Source: QHXW01 sp035297145
GTDB lineage: Bacteria; Acidobacteriota; Terriglobia; Bryobacterales; Bryobacteraceae
Assembly: GCA_035297145.1 (NCBI GenBank)
Contig: DATGZN010000109.1
Coordinates: 131,892 to 195,891, forward strand
Direction of reading: 5' to 3'
Length of the DNA stretch: 64,000 bases
The notes beneath the pieces are model-generated. The model saw nothing but the letters and a program-made list of their open reading frames with translations. It had not been told where the DNA came from and did not search any database. Every line of letters begins with the position of its first letter. Position 1 is the first letter of the stretch. Below, in pieces: positions 15,525 to 22,358 of this stretch. The position numbers and the translations under genes are program-made.

Positions 15525-16487
15525 ATGAGCCCCGCAGCGAGCCCCTTGTCCGTCAACGATCCCGGCTACCAGGCTCTGCGCTCCGCTGCCGCGTGGCTCG
15601 ATCTCTCCGCCCGTGGCAAAATCATCGCCTCCGGCGAAGATCGCGCACGCCTGCTGCACGCCATGACCACCAACCAGGTCCAGGAGCTTAAGCCAGGCGA
15701 TGGATGCTACGCTTTTTTTCTGAACCCCCAGGGCCGCATCCTCGCCGACGTCAATCTTTTCTGCCGCGAGAACGATTTTCTGCTGGACGTGGAGCCCGAG
15801 ACACGTGAGTCACTCTACCAGCATCTCGACCACTACATCATCGCCGACGACGTGACGCTCGAAGACGCAACGGATCGACTCGCGACCTTGGCGCTCGAAG
15901 GCCCGCAGGCATTCGCTATGGCAGCAAGAATCGGCACACCGGTCCCCGAAAAACCGTGGGCGCACCTGGCGTGGAATGACGTTACGGTCGCCAATGTCAG
16001 CTCGACAGGCGCGCCAGCTTTGCGATTCTTCGTACCCGTGGATCAGAAGCAAGCATTGATCGAGAAATTTGCAATCCCCGAAGCCTCGCCACAAGCAGCT
16101 CGCGTCGTCCGCCTGGAGAATTTCCAGCCGCGCTTCGGCGAAGATATCCTCGGCACCACGCTTTCCCAGGAAACACAGCAATCCCACGCCGTCAACTTCA
16201 ATAAAGGCTGCTATATCGGACAGGAAATCGTCGAGCGCGTGCGATCCCGAGGCCTGGTCCATCGCCTGCTCGCCGGCGTGGAGATGGATTCCACCGAACC
16301 ACCCGAGCCGGATACGCGCCTGTTCCAAGGCGATCAGGATGTCGGCAAAATCACATCAGCCGCGTTTTCCCCCGCGCTCGGCAAAGTGGTCGCCATGGCC
16401 TACGTCCGCCGCGAACTCGCCGAACCGGGAACCGCGCTCACTGTCAACGGCGGTGCAGCCGTCGTCCGCGCCCTACATCGCCCGTAG
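15525..16487 (+). CDS. ygfZ: folate-binding YgfZ/Iba57-type protein
   Basis: 320 residues of the GcvT-like aminomethyltransferase fold. The diagnostic KGCYIGQE motif is at 227-234, with LRSAAAWLDLSARGKIIASG at the front (GcvT/YgfZ N-domain) and the LLHAMTTNQVQ segment. YgfZ uses tetrahydrofolate in assembly or repair of Fe-S clusters, notably for radical-SAM enzymes. It is monocistronic, and its last 15 bp overlap the convergent PHP gene. Length is normal for the family. The adjacent [4Fe-4S]-type CysH is an obvious Fe-S client but any functional link is only suggestive. Confidence 0.9.
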   Translation: MSPAASPLSVNDPGYQALRSAAAWLDLSARGKIIASGEDRARLLHAMTTNQVQELKPGDGCYAFFLNPQGRILADVNLFCRENDFLLDVEPETRESLYQHLDHYIIADDVTLEDATDRLATLALEGPQAFAMAARIGTPVPEKPWAHLAWNDVTVANVSSTGAPALRFFVPVDQKQALIEKFAIPEASPQAARVVRLENFQPRFGEDILGTTLSQETQQSHAVNFNKGCYIGQEIVERVRSRGLVHRLLAGVEMDSTEPPEPDTRLFQGDQDVGKITSAAFSPALGKVVAMAYVRRELAEPGTALTVNGGAAVVRALHRP

Positions 16488-17324
16488 ATTGTCGAGCACC
16501 GAGCGCGGAATCGACAGGTTGCCTTCGTAGCCGCGGCCCAGCTCGATGCGCGGCTTGTTGGCGCCGTGAAAGTCCGAGCCGCCGGTCACCGCCAGATCCA
16601 ACCGGCGCGCCAGGTCGAGATAGCGTTGCACGTCCTGCGGCCGGTGGTCGCTGTGAAACGCCTCGAGAGCGCGCAATCCCATGTCCCGCATTTCTCCCAC
16701 CCACTTATCCAACTCGTCCCCGTCATGCGCGCCGCCCACGCGCCGGCCCACGCGGATGGGATGCGCCAGCGACGGGATGCCGCCTCCCGCAAGCACGCGC
16801 TCGATGCCTTCGTGCATCGGAACTTCCCGCCGCTGCACGTAGCCCTTAGCTGACTCGTCCAGATAATCCTCGAATGCCTGGTCGATGGTCGTCACATAGC
16901 CCTTCTCGACCAATACGCGCGCGAAGTGCGGCCGGCCCGTCATGCTGCGGCCTTTGGCTACCACTTCCTCGAGCGAGATATCCACTCCCAGCGAACGTAG
17001 CCGCTTGATCAGTCGCTGGTTTCGATCGCGCCGTGAGCTCTGCAACTCGCCCAGCCATTCGCGAAATTCAGCGGCCGGCGGCTGGTTCACGAAGTAACCC
17101 AGCAGGTGCACGGACCGCCCGTGAAAGCGCGTCGAGATCTCGATGCCGCACACCAGATCCAGGCCGGCCGCGCGCGCCAAAGGTTCCGCGAGATCGTACC
17201 CGGCGAGCGTATCGTGGTCCGTGACGGCCAGCGCGTCGAGCCGCGCCGACATCGCCGCGTCCACCAGTTCCGCGGCGGAATAGGTCCCGTCAGATTCGTT
17301 GGTATGTGAGTGAAGATCGATCAG
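16473..17324 (-). CDS. PHP-domain phosphatase (YciV/TrpH-like), apparent CTG start
   Basis: 283 residues. The metal-binding motif LHSHTNESDGT (His5, His7, Asp12) is followed by LAVTDHDTLAGY, GIEIST, LLGYF, GRPHFARVLVEKG, SLAHPIRVGR and VTGGSDFHG, the full motif set of YciV-type PHP proteins. Characterised relatives cleave 3',5'-bisphosphonucleotides such as pAp and short RNA 5' ends. Between the last in-frame stop upstream (TAA, inside cysC) and the HxH motif there is no ATG, GTG or TTG; the only start-like codon is CTG at 17324, which overlaps the cysC stop as CTGA. The first standard start (GTG 17264) would delete the active-site motif. Position after cysH-cysC suggests removal of pAp. Confidence 0.85.
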   Translation of the reverse strand: MIDLHSHTNESDGTYSAAELVDAAMSARLDALAVTDHDTLAGYDLAEPLARAAGLDLVCGIEISTRFHGRSVHLLGYFVNQPPAAEFREWLGELQSSRRDRNQRLIKRLRSLGVDISLEEVVAKGRSMTGRPHFARVLVEKGYVTTIDQAFEDYLDESAKGYVQRREVPMHEGIERVLAGGGIPSLAHPIRVGRRVGGAHDGDELDKWVGEMRDMGLRALEAFHSDHRPQDVQRYLDLARRLDLAVTGGSDFHGANKPRIELGRGYEGNLSIPRSVLDNLRAM

Positions 17325-17869
17325 AAGGAAATCAGCCCCAGCTCTTCCAGTTTAGCCCAGACTCGGTTGGCGCTCTCCTCCGGGGCCTCGGTCGCCGAAT
17401 GCACCACCACCTCGGGATGGAGCGGCGGTTCGTAGGGATCCGTTACACCGGTGAATTGCGGTATCTCGCCGGCCATGGCTCTTTTGTAAAGACCCTTCAC
17501 ATCACGGTCCGATACCACCTCGAGCGGGCACTCCACATAGATCTCGACGAAGTTCGAAATGCGTGAGCGAATCTCCTCGCGAACCGCGCGGTAGGGTGAA
17601 ATCGCGGCCACGATCGCAATCACGCCGTTGCGGGAAAGCAGCTCGCAGACAAACCCGATGCGCCGGATATTGATGTCGCGGTCTTCTTTGCTGAAGCCCA
17701 GGCCCTTGGAAAGATTCTCACGCACCACATCGCCGTCGAGCACTTCAACTTTGGCGCCCGCATCGCGCAACCGTTTTTCGATGATGCCGGAGATGGTGCT
17801 CTTGCCGGCGCCCGAAAGGCCGGTAAACCAAAGCGTGAAGCCCTGATGCGTGACAGAGCGCCCGGTCAA
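17321..17869 (-). CDS. cysC: adenylylsulfate kinase
   Basis: 182 residues, the normal size for the single-domain APS kinase that phosphorylates adenosine 5'-phosphosulfate to PAPS. Walker A GLSGAGKST at 17-25, LDGDVVRENLSKGLGFSKED (45-64), DRDxxIRRIGFV, then the IYVECPLEVVSDRDVKGLY segment and GVTDPYEPP. The start is TTG, overlapping the cysH stop as TTGA; no ATG is available near it. It is the middle gene of cysH-cysC-PHP, all on the minus strand with overlapping ends, so the three are probably translated from one message. No ATP sulfurylase gene is in the window. Confidence 0.95.
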   Translation of the reverse strand: MTGRSVTHQGFTLWFTGLSGAGKSTISGIIEKRLRDAGAKVEVLDGDVVRENLSKGLGFSKEDRDINIRRIGFVCELLSRNGVIAIVAAISPYRAVREEIRSRISNFVEIYVECPLEVVSDRDVKGLYKRAMAGEIPQFTGVTDPYEPPLHPEVVVHSATEAPEESANRVWAKLEELGLISF

Positions 17870-18630
17870 GCGCGACGCGCCTCGAGAACCTCGCTCAACA
17901 GGACGTCCAGCTTCCTCTCGGCCTTCCCGTCAGGTGTGAAGTGGATGCCGCACTCTTTGGCCGCATCCTGCTCCCACCACCAGCGTCCCGCGCGATCGTC
18001 TTCACCAGGCTGAACTGCCCGCGTGCACGGAGCACAGCCGATACTCCGATATCCGGCTTTGTAGAGCGGATGCATGGGGACATCGTGCTGGCGGATGTAC
18101 GCGAGCACCTGCTCGTCACTCCAATCGGCCAGCGGACTGAGTTTCAGCTTGCCGCGCGCTGTTTCGAGCTTGCGCACATCCGCTCGCGAATCGTTGTGAG
18201 TGCGCCGCAGCCCCGTCACCCACGCGTCGAGCTCCCGCAGCTTGCGCTCGAGCGGCCGCACTTTGCGAATCTCGCAACACAGGTTCCGAAACGGAACCTC
18301 ACGGTAAAACAGGTTTGGGCCGTGCACAGCCACCATCGATTCGACCTCCGCCGCATCCGGTGAAACCGTTTCCACCGTGACACCGTAGCGCTCGCGGACC
18401 GTCTCCATCATCTGGTACGTTTCTTCGGGAAGCCGCCCCGTGTCGAGAGTGAAAACGCGGACGCCTGGCGAGATGCGCGACGCGATATCGAGAATCACCA
18501 TGCCTTCAGCCTGAAAGGCTGTGGCAATGGCGAGCGACCTTCCGAACTTAGCCAGTGCCCATTGCAGGATCTCGGCGGCGTCGGCTTGTTCCAGGCGATC
18601 GAGCTCCGCCAGTTCAGGCACCGCGTTCAC
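17866..18630 (-). CDS. cysH: phosphoadenylyl/adenylyl-sulfate reductase, [4Fe-4S] type
   Basis: 254 residues, GTG start. PP-loop ATPase-like core (AIATAFQAEGMVILD, FTLDTGRLPEETY) that reduces PAPS or APS to sulfite. Cys118-Cys119 (NLCCEIRKVRPL) and Cys199-x-x-Cys202 (IGCAPCTRAV) form the CC...CxxC ligand set of the Fe-S-containing reductases, and ECGIH at 226-230 carries the catalytic Cys227. Plain PAPS reductases lack the CC/CxxC set. Such Fe-S enzymes usually use APS, yet cysC lies directly downstream, so this one may use PAPS or both, as described for the Bacillus subtilis enzyme. First gene of the operon. Confidence 0.93.
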   Translation of the reverse strand: MNAVPELAELDRLEQADAAEILQWALAKFGRSLAIATAFQAEGMVILDIASRISPGVRVFTLDTGRLPEETYQMMETVRERYGVTVETVSPDAAEVESMVAVHGPNLFYREVPFRNLCCEIRKVRPLERKLRELDAWVTGLRRTHNDSRADVRKLETARGKLKLSPLADWSDEQVLAYIRQHDVPMHPLYKAGYRSIGCAPCTRAVQPGEDDRAGRWWWEQDAAKECGIHFTPDGKAERKLDVLLSEVLEARRA

Positions 18631-18636
18631 GCGCGC

Positions 18637-19266
18637 TCAGCCCTCATACTTGCCCACCAGGATGATGGAAACGGGGGTATCGCCGATCTTGACAGTCAGT
18701 GCCCAGTCGTTGCTGTCGCCCTGTTTTGCAAAGCCGAGAGGATCGCTCGCGCCCGCGCCCCAGATGCTCAACACGGCTGGATGCGGCGTCCCGGAAGCTT
18801 TGCGGCTCATGGCAACCAGTGCGTCGAAATTCGGAGTGGCGTTGGCGTCTTTGTCTTCAGCGGCGGGCGTCATGAGCACGAAATCGCGCTGTGGGGCCGC
18901 GCCTTGATGATCGCCGTTGACCGGAATCAGGCTGTAACGTAGCGTGTAGACTCCGGGTTTGATCACTTGGCCGCGCCGATCCGCCCCCTGGCCTGGAAAA
19001 CGAATAGCGCCGAGCAATGCGCCTTGCGGCACTGCACCGAGTGTTACATTCTGATCGCTCGCTGACGCTCCCGATGGCAGCTTTGTGACAAACCACACTT
19101 CGCAAACGACCGTACCGCCGCCGGAGAGTATCTTCGTGCCCTGTTGCTGTAGTGCCTGGCTGATGGCGGGCGCGAGTTCCGATGGCGGAGCTCCTGCCGA
19201 ATCGGTTTTATACTGAGCGAGCAGGCTGCCCGCAGCCATGAGGAAAACCAGAGCTGGTTTGCGCAT
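18637..19266 (-). CDS. hypothetical exported protein
   Basis: 209 residues with a signal peptide (KPALVFLMAAGSLLAQ); an ATG five codons further upstream is equally possible. The mature part is not from a family I recognise. It contains GAIRFPGQGADRRGQVIKPG, YTLRYSLIPVNGDHQG, DFVLMTPAAEDKD and a closing WALTVKIGDTPVSIILVG, suggesting a small beta-rich periplasmic domain. Similar short exported proteins of unknown function are frequent in acidobacteria. It ends 6 bp before cysH on the same strand, so it could be the first gene of the cys transcript, though its function gives no support for that. tRNA-Gly lies just upstream. Confidence 0.6.
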   Translation of the reverse strand: MRKPALVFLMAAGSLLAQYKTDSAGAPPSELAPAISQALQQQGTKILSGGGTVVCEVWFVTKLPSGASASDQNVTLGAVPQGALLGAIRFPGQGADRRGQVIKPGVYTLRYSLIPVNGDHQGAAPQRDFVLMTPAAEDKDANATPNFDALVAMSRKASGTPHPAVLSIWGAGASDPLGFAKQGDSNDWALTVKIGDTPVSIILVGKYEG

Positions 19267-19314
19267 AAGCGTTGTAACCATTTTAGATGGCGATCAAGAA
19301 TGTCGGGATTCGGC

Positions 19315-19390
19315 TGGAGCGGGAGACGGGATTCGAACCCGCGACATCGACCTTGGCAAGGTCGCACTCTACCAACTGAGTTACTCCCGC
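19315..19390 (-). tRNA. tRNA-Gly (GCC anticodon)
   Basis: Minus-strand cloverleaf: acceptor GCGGGAG with CTCCCGC, D-arm ACTCAGTTGGTAGAGT, anticodon stem CGACC/GGTCG around TTGCCAA (anticodon GCC after T33), T-arm GCGGG-TTCGAAT-CCCGT, discriminator T and encoded CCA, 76 nt. All stems are paired except an allowed G-T in the T-arm. Confidence 0.96.
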
Positions 19391-19669
19391 TCGTTTGAGA
19401 CCCTCATTGTCCTTCAGTAGTAACGCAACTGTCAAACCAACCGAGCGGGCGATGCGCGAAGTCATCGAAGCGTTTCAAGCGAAAGCATTTATAATGTTGT
19501 ATCCAACTTGTGCAGATGTGCTAGACTGTCATTTCCGTTTGGGGGAGCACAACCGGGCGGAACACACAGAACTTCTTCCCTCCAGCTTGGAAAGAGAGTG
19601 AATTTTAGGTTTTCCGCTTTCTGTGGAAAAGTTGTGCGAAATCTGTGCTCAAAGTAGCGCGCGCGTTCG
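19391..19669 (+). promoter_or_regulatory. dnaA upstream region with one near-consensus DnaA box
   Basis: This 279-bp stretch holds no gene. TGTGGAAAA at 19622-19630 is an 8/9 match to the DnaA box on the reverse strand. TATAAT at 19490-19495 is a possible -10 element without a good -35. There is no clear Shine-Dalgarno before the dnaA ATG. An autoregulated dnaA promoter is the natural reading, with modest support. Confidence 0.45.
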
Positions 19670-20977
19670 ATGAATCCTTGGGATCAAATCAAACAACAAC
19701 TGGAAGCCACGCTGAGCGTGGAAAGCTATGGTACCTGGGTGAGCCAGACCAGATTTGGCCAGCTCGCCGGCGGCGTTTTGCGGGTATTAGTACCGAATGC
19801 CGAAAGCAAGACCTGTATGGAGACCGCGTATGCCAATCAAGTGGGTGCGATTATTCGCCGGCTCAATCTTCCTATCCAGGCTGTATTGTACGAATCGGCC
19901 AAGCTCATGAAGGAGAGCACGGTTGCCACGGATGAACGGGAGCCGGAGTTTGAAGCGCCTGCTGCTCAGCTTAATCCGCGGTTCACATTCGATACATTCG
20001 TGGTTGGCGCATGTAATCAGTTCGCTCATGCCGCGGCACGCTCGGTAGCCACCAATCCGTCACACAGCTACAATCCCCTGTTCATCTACGGCGGTGTCGG
20101 CATGGGAAAAACGCACCTGATGCACGCCATCGGACGCTCACTGATGAGCAATAGCGCCGGAATGCGCATTATCTACACGTCGAGTGAGCGCTTCACTAAC
20201 GAGGTGGTGTCGGGAATCCGGCTGGAGCGTATGCCGCAGCTCCGGCAGCGCTACCGCTCGGCCGATGTACTGCTGATTGACGATATCCAATTGCTGGGCA
20301 ACAAGGAGCGCACGCAGGAGGAGTTCTTCCATACGTTCAACGAGCTGCACGACAACCAGAAGCAGATCGTGATTTCTAGTGATTCTCCTCCAAAAGACAT
20401 TCCAGGCCTGCTCGAACGGCTTCGTTCCCGCTTTGAGTGGGGCTTAATGGCAGATATTCAGCCGCCGGACCTTGAAACCAAAATGGCGATCCTGGACAAG
20501 AAGGCCGAGTTGGAAGGGGTCCATCTGCCTGCAGAAGTTCGCACCTTCATCGCGACCAAGACAAAATCAAATGTTCGCGAGTTGGAGGGCGCACTCGTCA
20601 AGTTGATGGCGTATTCGTCGCTGACCGGTGCACACATCAATCTCGTGATGGCACAGCAGGTTTTGAAACACCTGACCCACGCGCAAGACCGCCGTGTGAC
20701 GATTGATTCTATCCAAAAAGCAGTAGCGGAAAAGTATGGGATCAAGCAGTCACAGCTCAAGGAAAAAAGTAACACCAAAACCATCGTGGTACCCCGCCAG
20801 GTTGCTATGTACCTGGTAAAAGAGCTGACTACAGCATCGCTTCCCGAGATCGGCCGGGCCTTCGGTGGTAAACATCATACGACCGTCATTCACTCCATTG
20901 GCAAAATCGAGCGCTTACGGCAGGCCGACCCGGATTTAAACAGGCTGCTACACAGCCTAATGGACTCATTACAATGA
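19670..20977 (+). CDS. dnaA: chromosomal replication initiator DnaA
   Basis: 435 residues. Domain I at 1-75 starts NPWDQIKQQLEATLSVESY, a short linker follows, and AAA+ domain III begins at RFTFDTFVVGACNQFAHAA (about 104). Walker A GGVGMGKTH at 141-149, Walker B LLIDDIQ near 204, sensor I SSDSPPKDIPGL. Domain IV ends with the DnaA signature in which GRAFGGKHHTTVIHS contacts the DnaA box. It initiates replication by binding TTATCCACA-type boxes; one perfect box lies 12 bp after its stop codon. It is followed by dnaN on the same strand. Length is typical; no anomalies. Confidence 0.98.
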   Translation: MNPWDQIKQQLEATLSVESYGTWVSQTRFGQLAGGVLRVLVPNAESKTCMETAYANQVGAIIRRLNLPIQAVLYESAKLMKESTVATDEREPEFEAPAAQLNPRFTFDTFVVGACNQFAHAAARSVATNPSHSYNPLFIYGGVGMGKTHLMHAIGRSLMSNSAGMRIIYTSSERFTNEVVSGIRLERMPQLRQRYRSADVLLIDDIQLLGNKERTQEEFFHTFNELHDNQKQIVISSDSPPKDIPGLLERLRSRFEWGLMADIQPPDLETKMAILDKKAELEGVHLPAEVRTFIATKTKSNVRELEGALVKLMAYSSLTGAHINLVMAQQVLKHLTHAQDRRVTIDSIQKAVAEKYGIKQSQLKEKSNTKTIVVPRQVAMYLVKELTTASLPEIGRAFGGKHHTTVIHSIGKIERLRQADPDLNRLLHSLMDSLQ

Positions 20978-20988
20978 GTTTATACATA

Positions 20989-20997
20989 TTATCCACA
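20989..20997 (+). promoter_or_regulatory. perfect DnaA box TTATCCACA
   Basis: Exact 9/9 match to the consensus, 12 bp downstream of the dnaA stop. It fits origin firing or control of dnaN by DnaA. Confidence 0.8.
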
Positions 20998-21113
20998 GAC
21001 CCCACTCAATTTTGGCTGCGGAATTATGTGGACCGTTGCCTTCAAGACCGCATTTTCCTCCCCCATAAACGTTGTTTGCACACGTATCCTGAGCAGGAAG
21101 TTCTAGAATTTTG

Positions 21114-21119
21114 TATAAT
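21114..21119 (+). promoter_or_regulatory. candidate -10 element of a dnaN promoter
   Basis: Exact TATAAT, about 94 bp before the dnaN start, with TTG directly before it. No convincing -35 hexamer is found at 16-18 bp, so the promoter call is weak. Confidence 0.35.
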
Positions 21120-21212
21120 TTAGGTAGAATTCAACATTTCGACAGACCCCATGAATACGGTTCTTCTTAGGTAAGAATCTGTGTCAACTCATTAGAAGAG
21201 GAGTTCTGCCCA

Positions 21213-22331
21213 ATGGAATTCACGGTTAGCAAGAATGATCTAGTGCGGGAGCTGGGTCTTTCCCAGGGTGTGGTGGAGAAGAAGACCACCATTCCGATCC
21301 TGTCTAATGTGCTCATTGAGGCGCAGGGAGACAGGATTATTCTGACCGCAACAGACTTGGAATTGGGGATTCGATGTTCCTGTCCCGCGAAAGTGAAGAA
21401 AGAAGGGGCGGGGACGATACCGGCGAAAAAGCTCCTCGACTATACGCGGTTACTCCCGGATGTGGATCTTAGCTTGAAGTTCCTGGAGAATCATTGGGCA
21501 AATATCACATGTGGAAGGTCGCGGACCAAGATCGCGGGAATGTCGCGGGAAAGCTTTCCTGAGTTGCCGCAGATGCCGGAGCCGATTTCCGAGATTCCTG
21601 TTGGCTTGCTGGCTTCGATGATTTCACGTACCTCATTTGCCATCTCGATGGAGGAATCGCGCTTTACTCTAAATGGAGCTTTGTTGCTATTGGGTAGTGG
21701 CGGAATGACGATGGTGGCAACTGACGGCCACCGATTGGCGTACGTCGAAAGTCCCATGACGGCCAACGGTGGTTCACTTTCTGATTTTCGTGCATTGATT
21801 CCGAAAAAAGCAATGGGTGAGATCGTCAAACTGGCTGAGCTGAGTGCGCCGGAGGCGAAGTTGGTTTTTGCCGGCGACGACAATCATCTGTTTTTCCAGT
21901 TCGGCGAGCGGCTACTGATTACCCGGAAGCTAACGGGGAACTTCCCGGATTATGAGCGCGTTCTACCGAAGGACAACACCAATATCGCCAAACTGAAGAA
22001 GGAGGAGATTCGTTCGGCAATTGAGCGTGTCGCACAATTTGCGGATGAGCGCTCGCGGGCGATTCGAGTGCAGTTTGGCCAGGGCGAGGTCAAGGTTTTC
22101 TCTTCATCCGTGGAGACGGGAGAGAGCGAGGAAAGTGTACCTGGCGAATATGCCGGTCCTGACCTCGAGATCGGATTTAATGCCCAGTACCTGCTCGATT
22201 TTCTTCGTGCCATTCAGCAGGATGATGTTTCATTTGCTTTGAAGGATCAAAAAAGCGCCGGCGAGCTGCGACCTGGCGGCGAAGAAAGCAAGGATCACTA
22301 CCGCTATGTAGTGATGCCTATGCGTATCTGA
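21213..22331 (+). CDS. dnaN: DNA polymerase III beta subunit (sliding clamp)
   Basis: 372 residues, the standard three-domain clamp. It begins MEFTVSKNDLVRELGLSQGV with KKTTIPILSNVLIEA, a first-domain hallmark; TDLELGIRC, TDGHRLAYVE (about 170) and the C-terminal YVVMPMRI are characteristic. The clamp encircles DNA and tethers polymerases, with DnaE at 50280-53744 as partner. SD AGAGGAG lies 9 nt upstream. gyrB follows after 27 bp with no recF between, unlike the common dnaN-recF-gyrB order. Confidence 0.97.
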   Translation: MEFTVSKNDLVRELGLSQGVVEKKTTIPILSNVLIEAQGDRIILTATDLELGIRCSCPAKVKKEGAGTIPAKKLLDYTRLLPDVDLSLKFLENHWANITCGRSRTKIAGMSRESFPELPQMPEPISEIPVGLLASMISRTSFAISMEESRFTLNGALLLLGSGGMTMVATDGHRLAYVESPMTANGGSLSDFRALIPKKAMGEIVKLAELSAPEAKLVFAGDDNHLFFQFGERLLITRKLTGNFPDYERVLPKDNTNIAKLKKEEIRSAIERVAQFADERSRAIRVQFGQGEVKVFSSSVETGESEESVPGEYAGPDLEIGFNAQYLLDFLRAIQQDDVSFALKDQKSAGELRPGGEESKDHYRYVVMPMRI

Positions 22332-22358
22332 CATCCAACGTAGTAATTCAGTGAACCT

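Larger units (their letters stand above)
20978..21212. other. dnaA-dnaN intergenic region, candidate oriC
   Basis: 235 bp, visibly more AT-rich than the surroundings. It contains a perfect TTATCCACA box at 20989-20997, next to the AT-rich TTTATACATA that could serve as an unwinding element. No other box with at most one mismatch was found here by eye, which is few for an origin; the rest may lie upstream of dnaA or be degenerate. SD AGAGGAG for dnaN is at 21197-21203. Confidence 0.5.
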
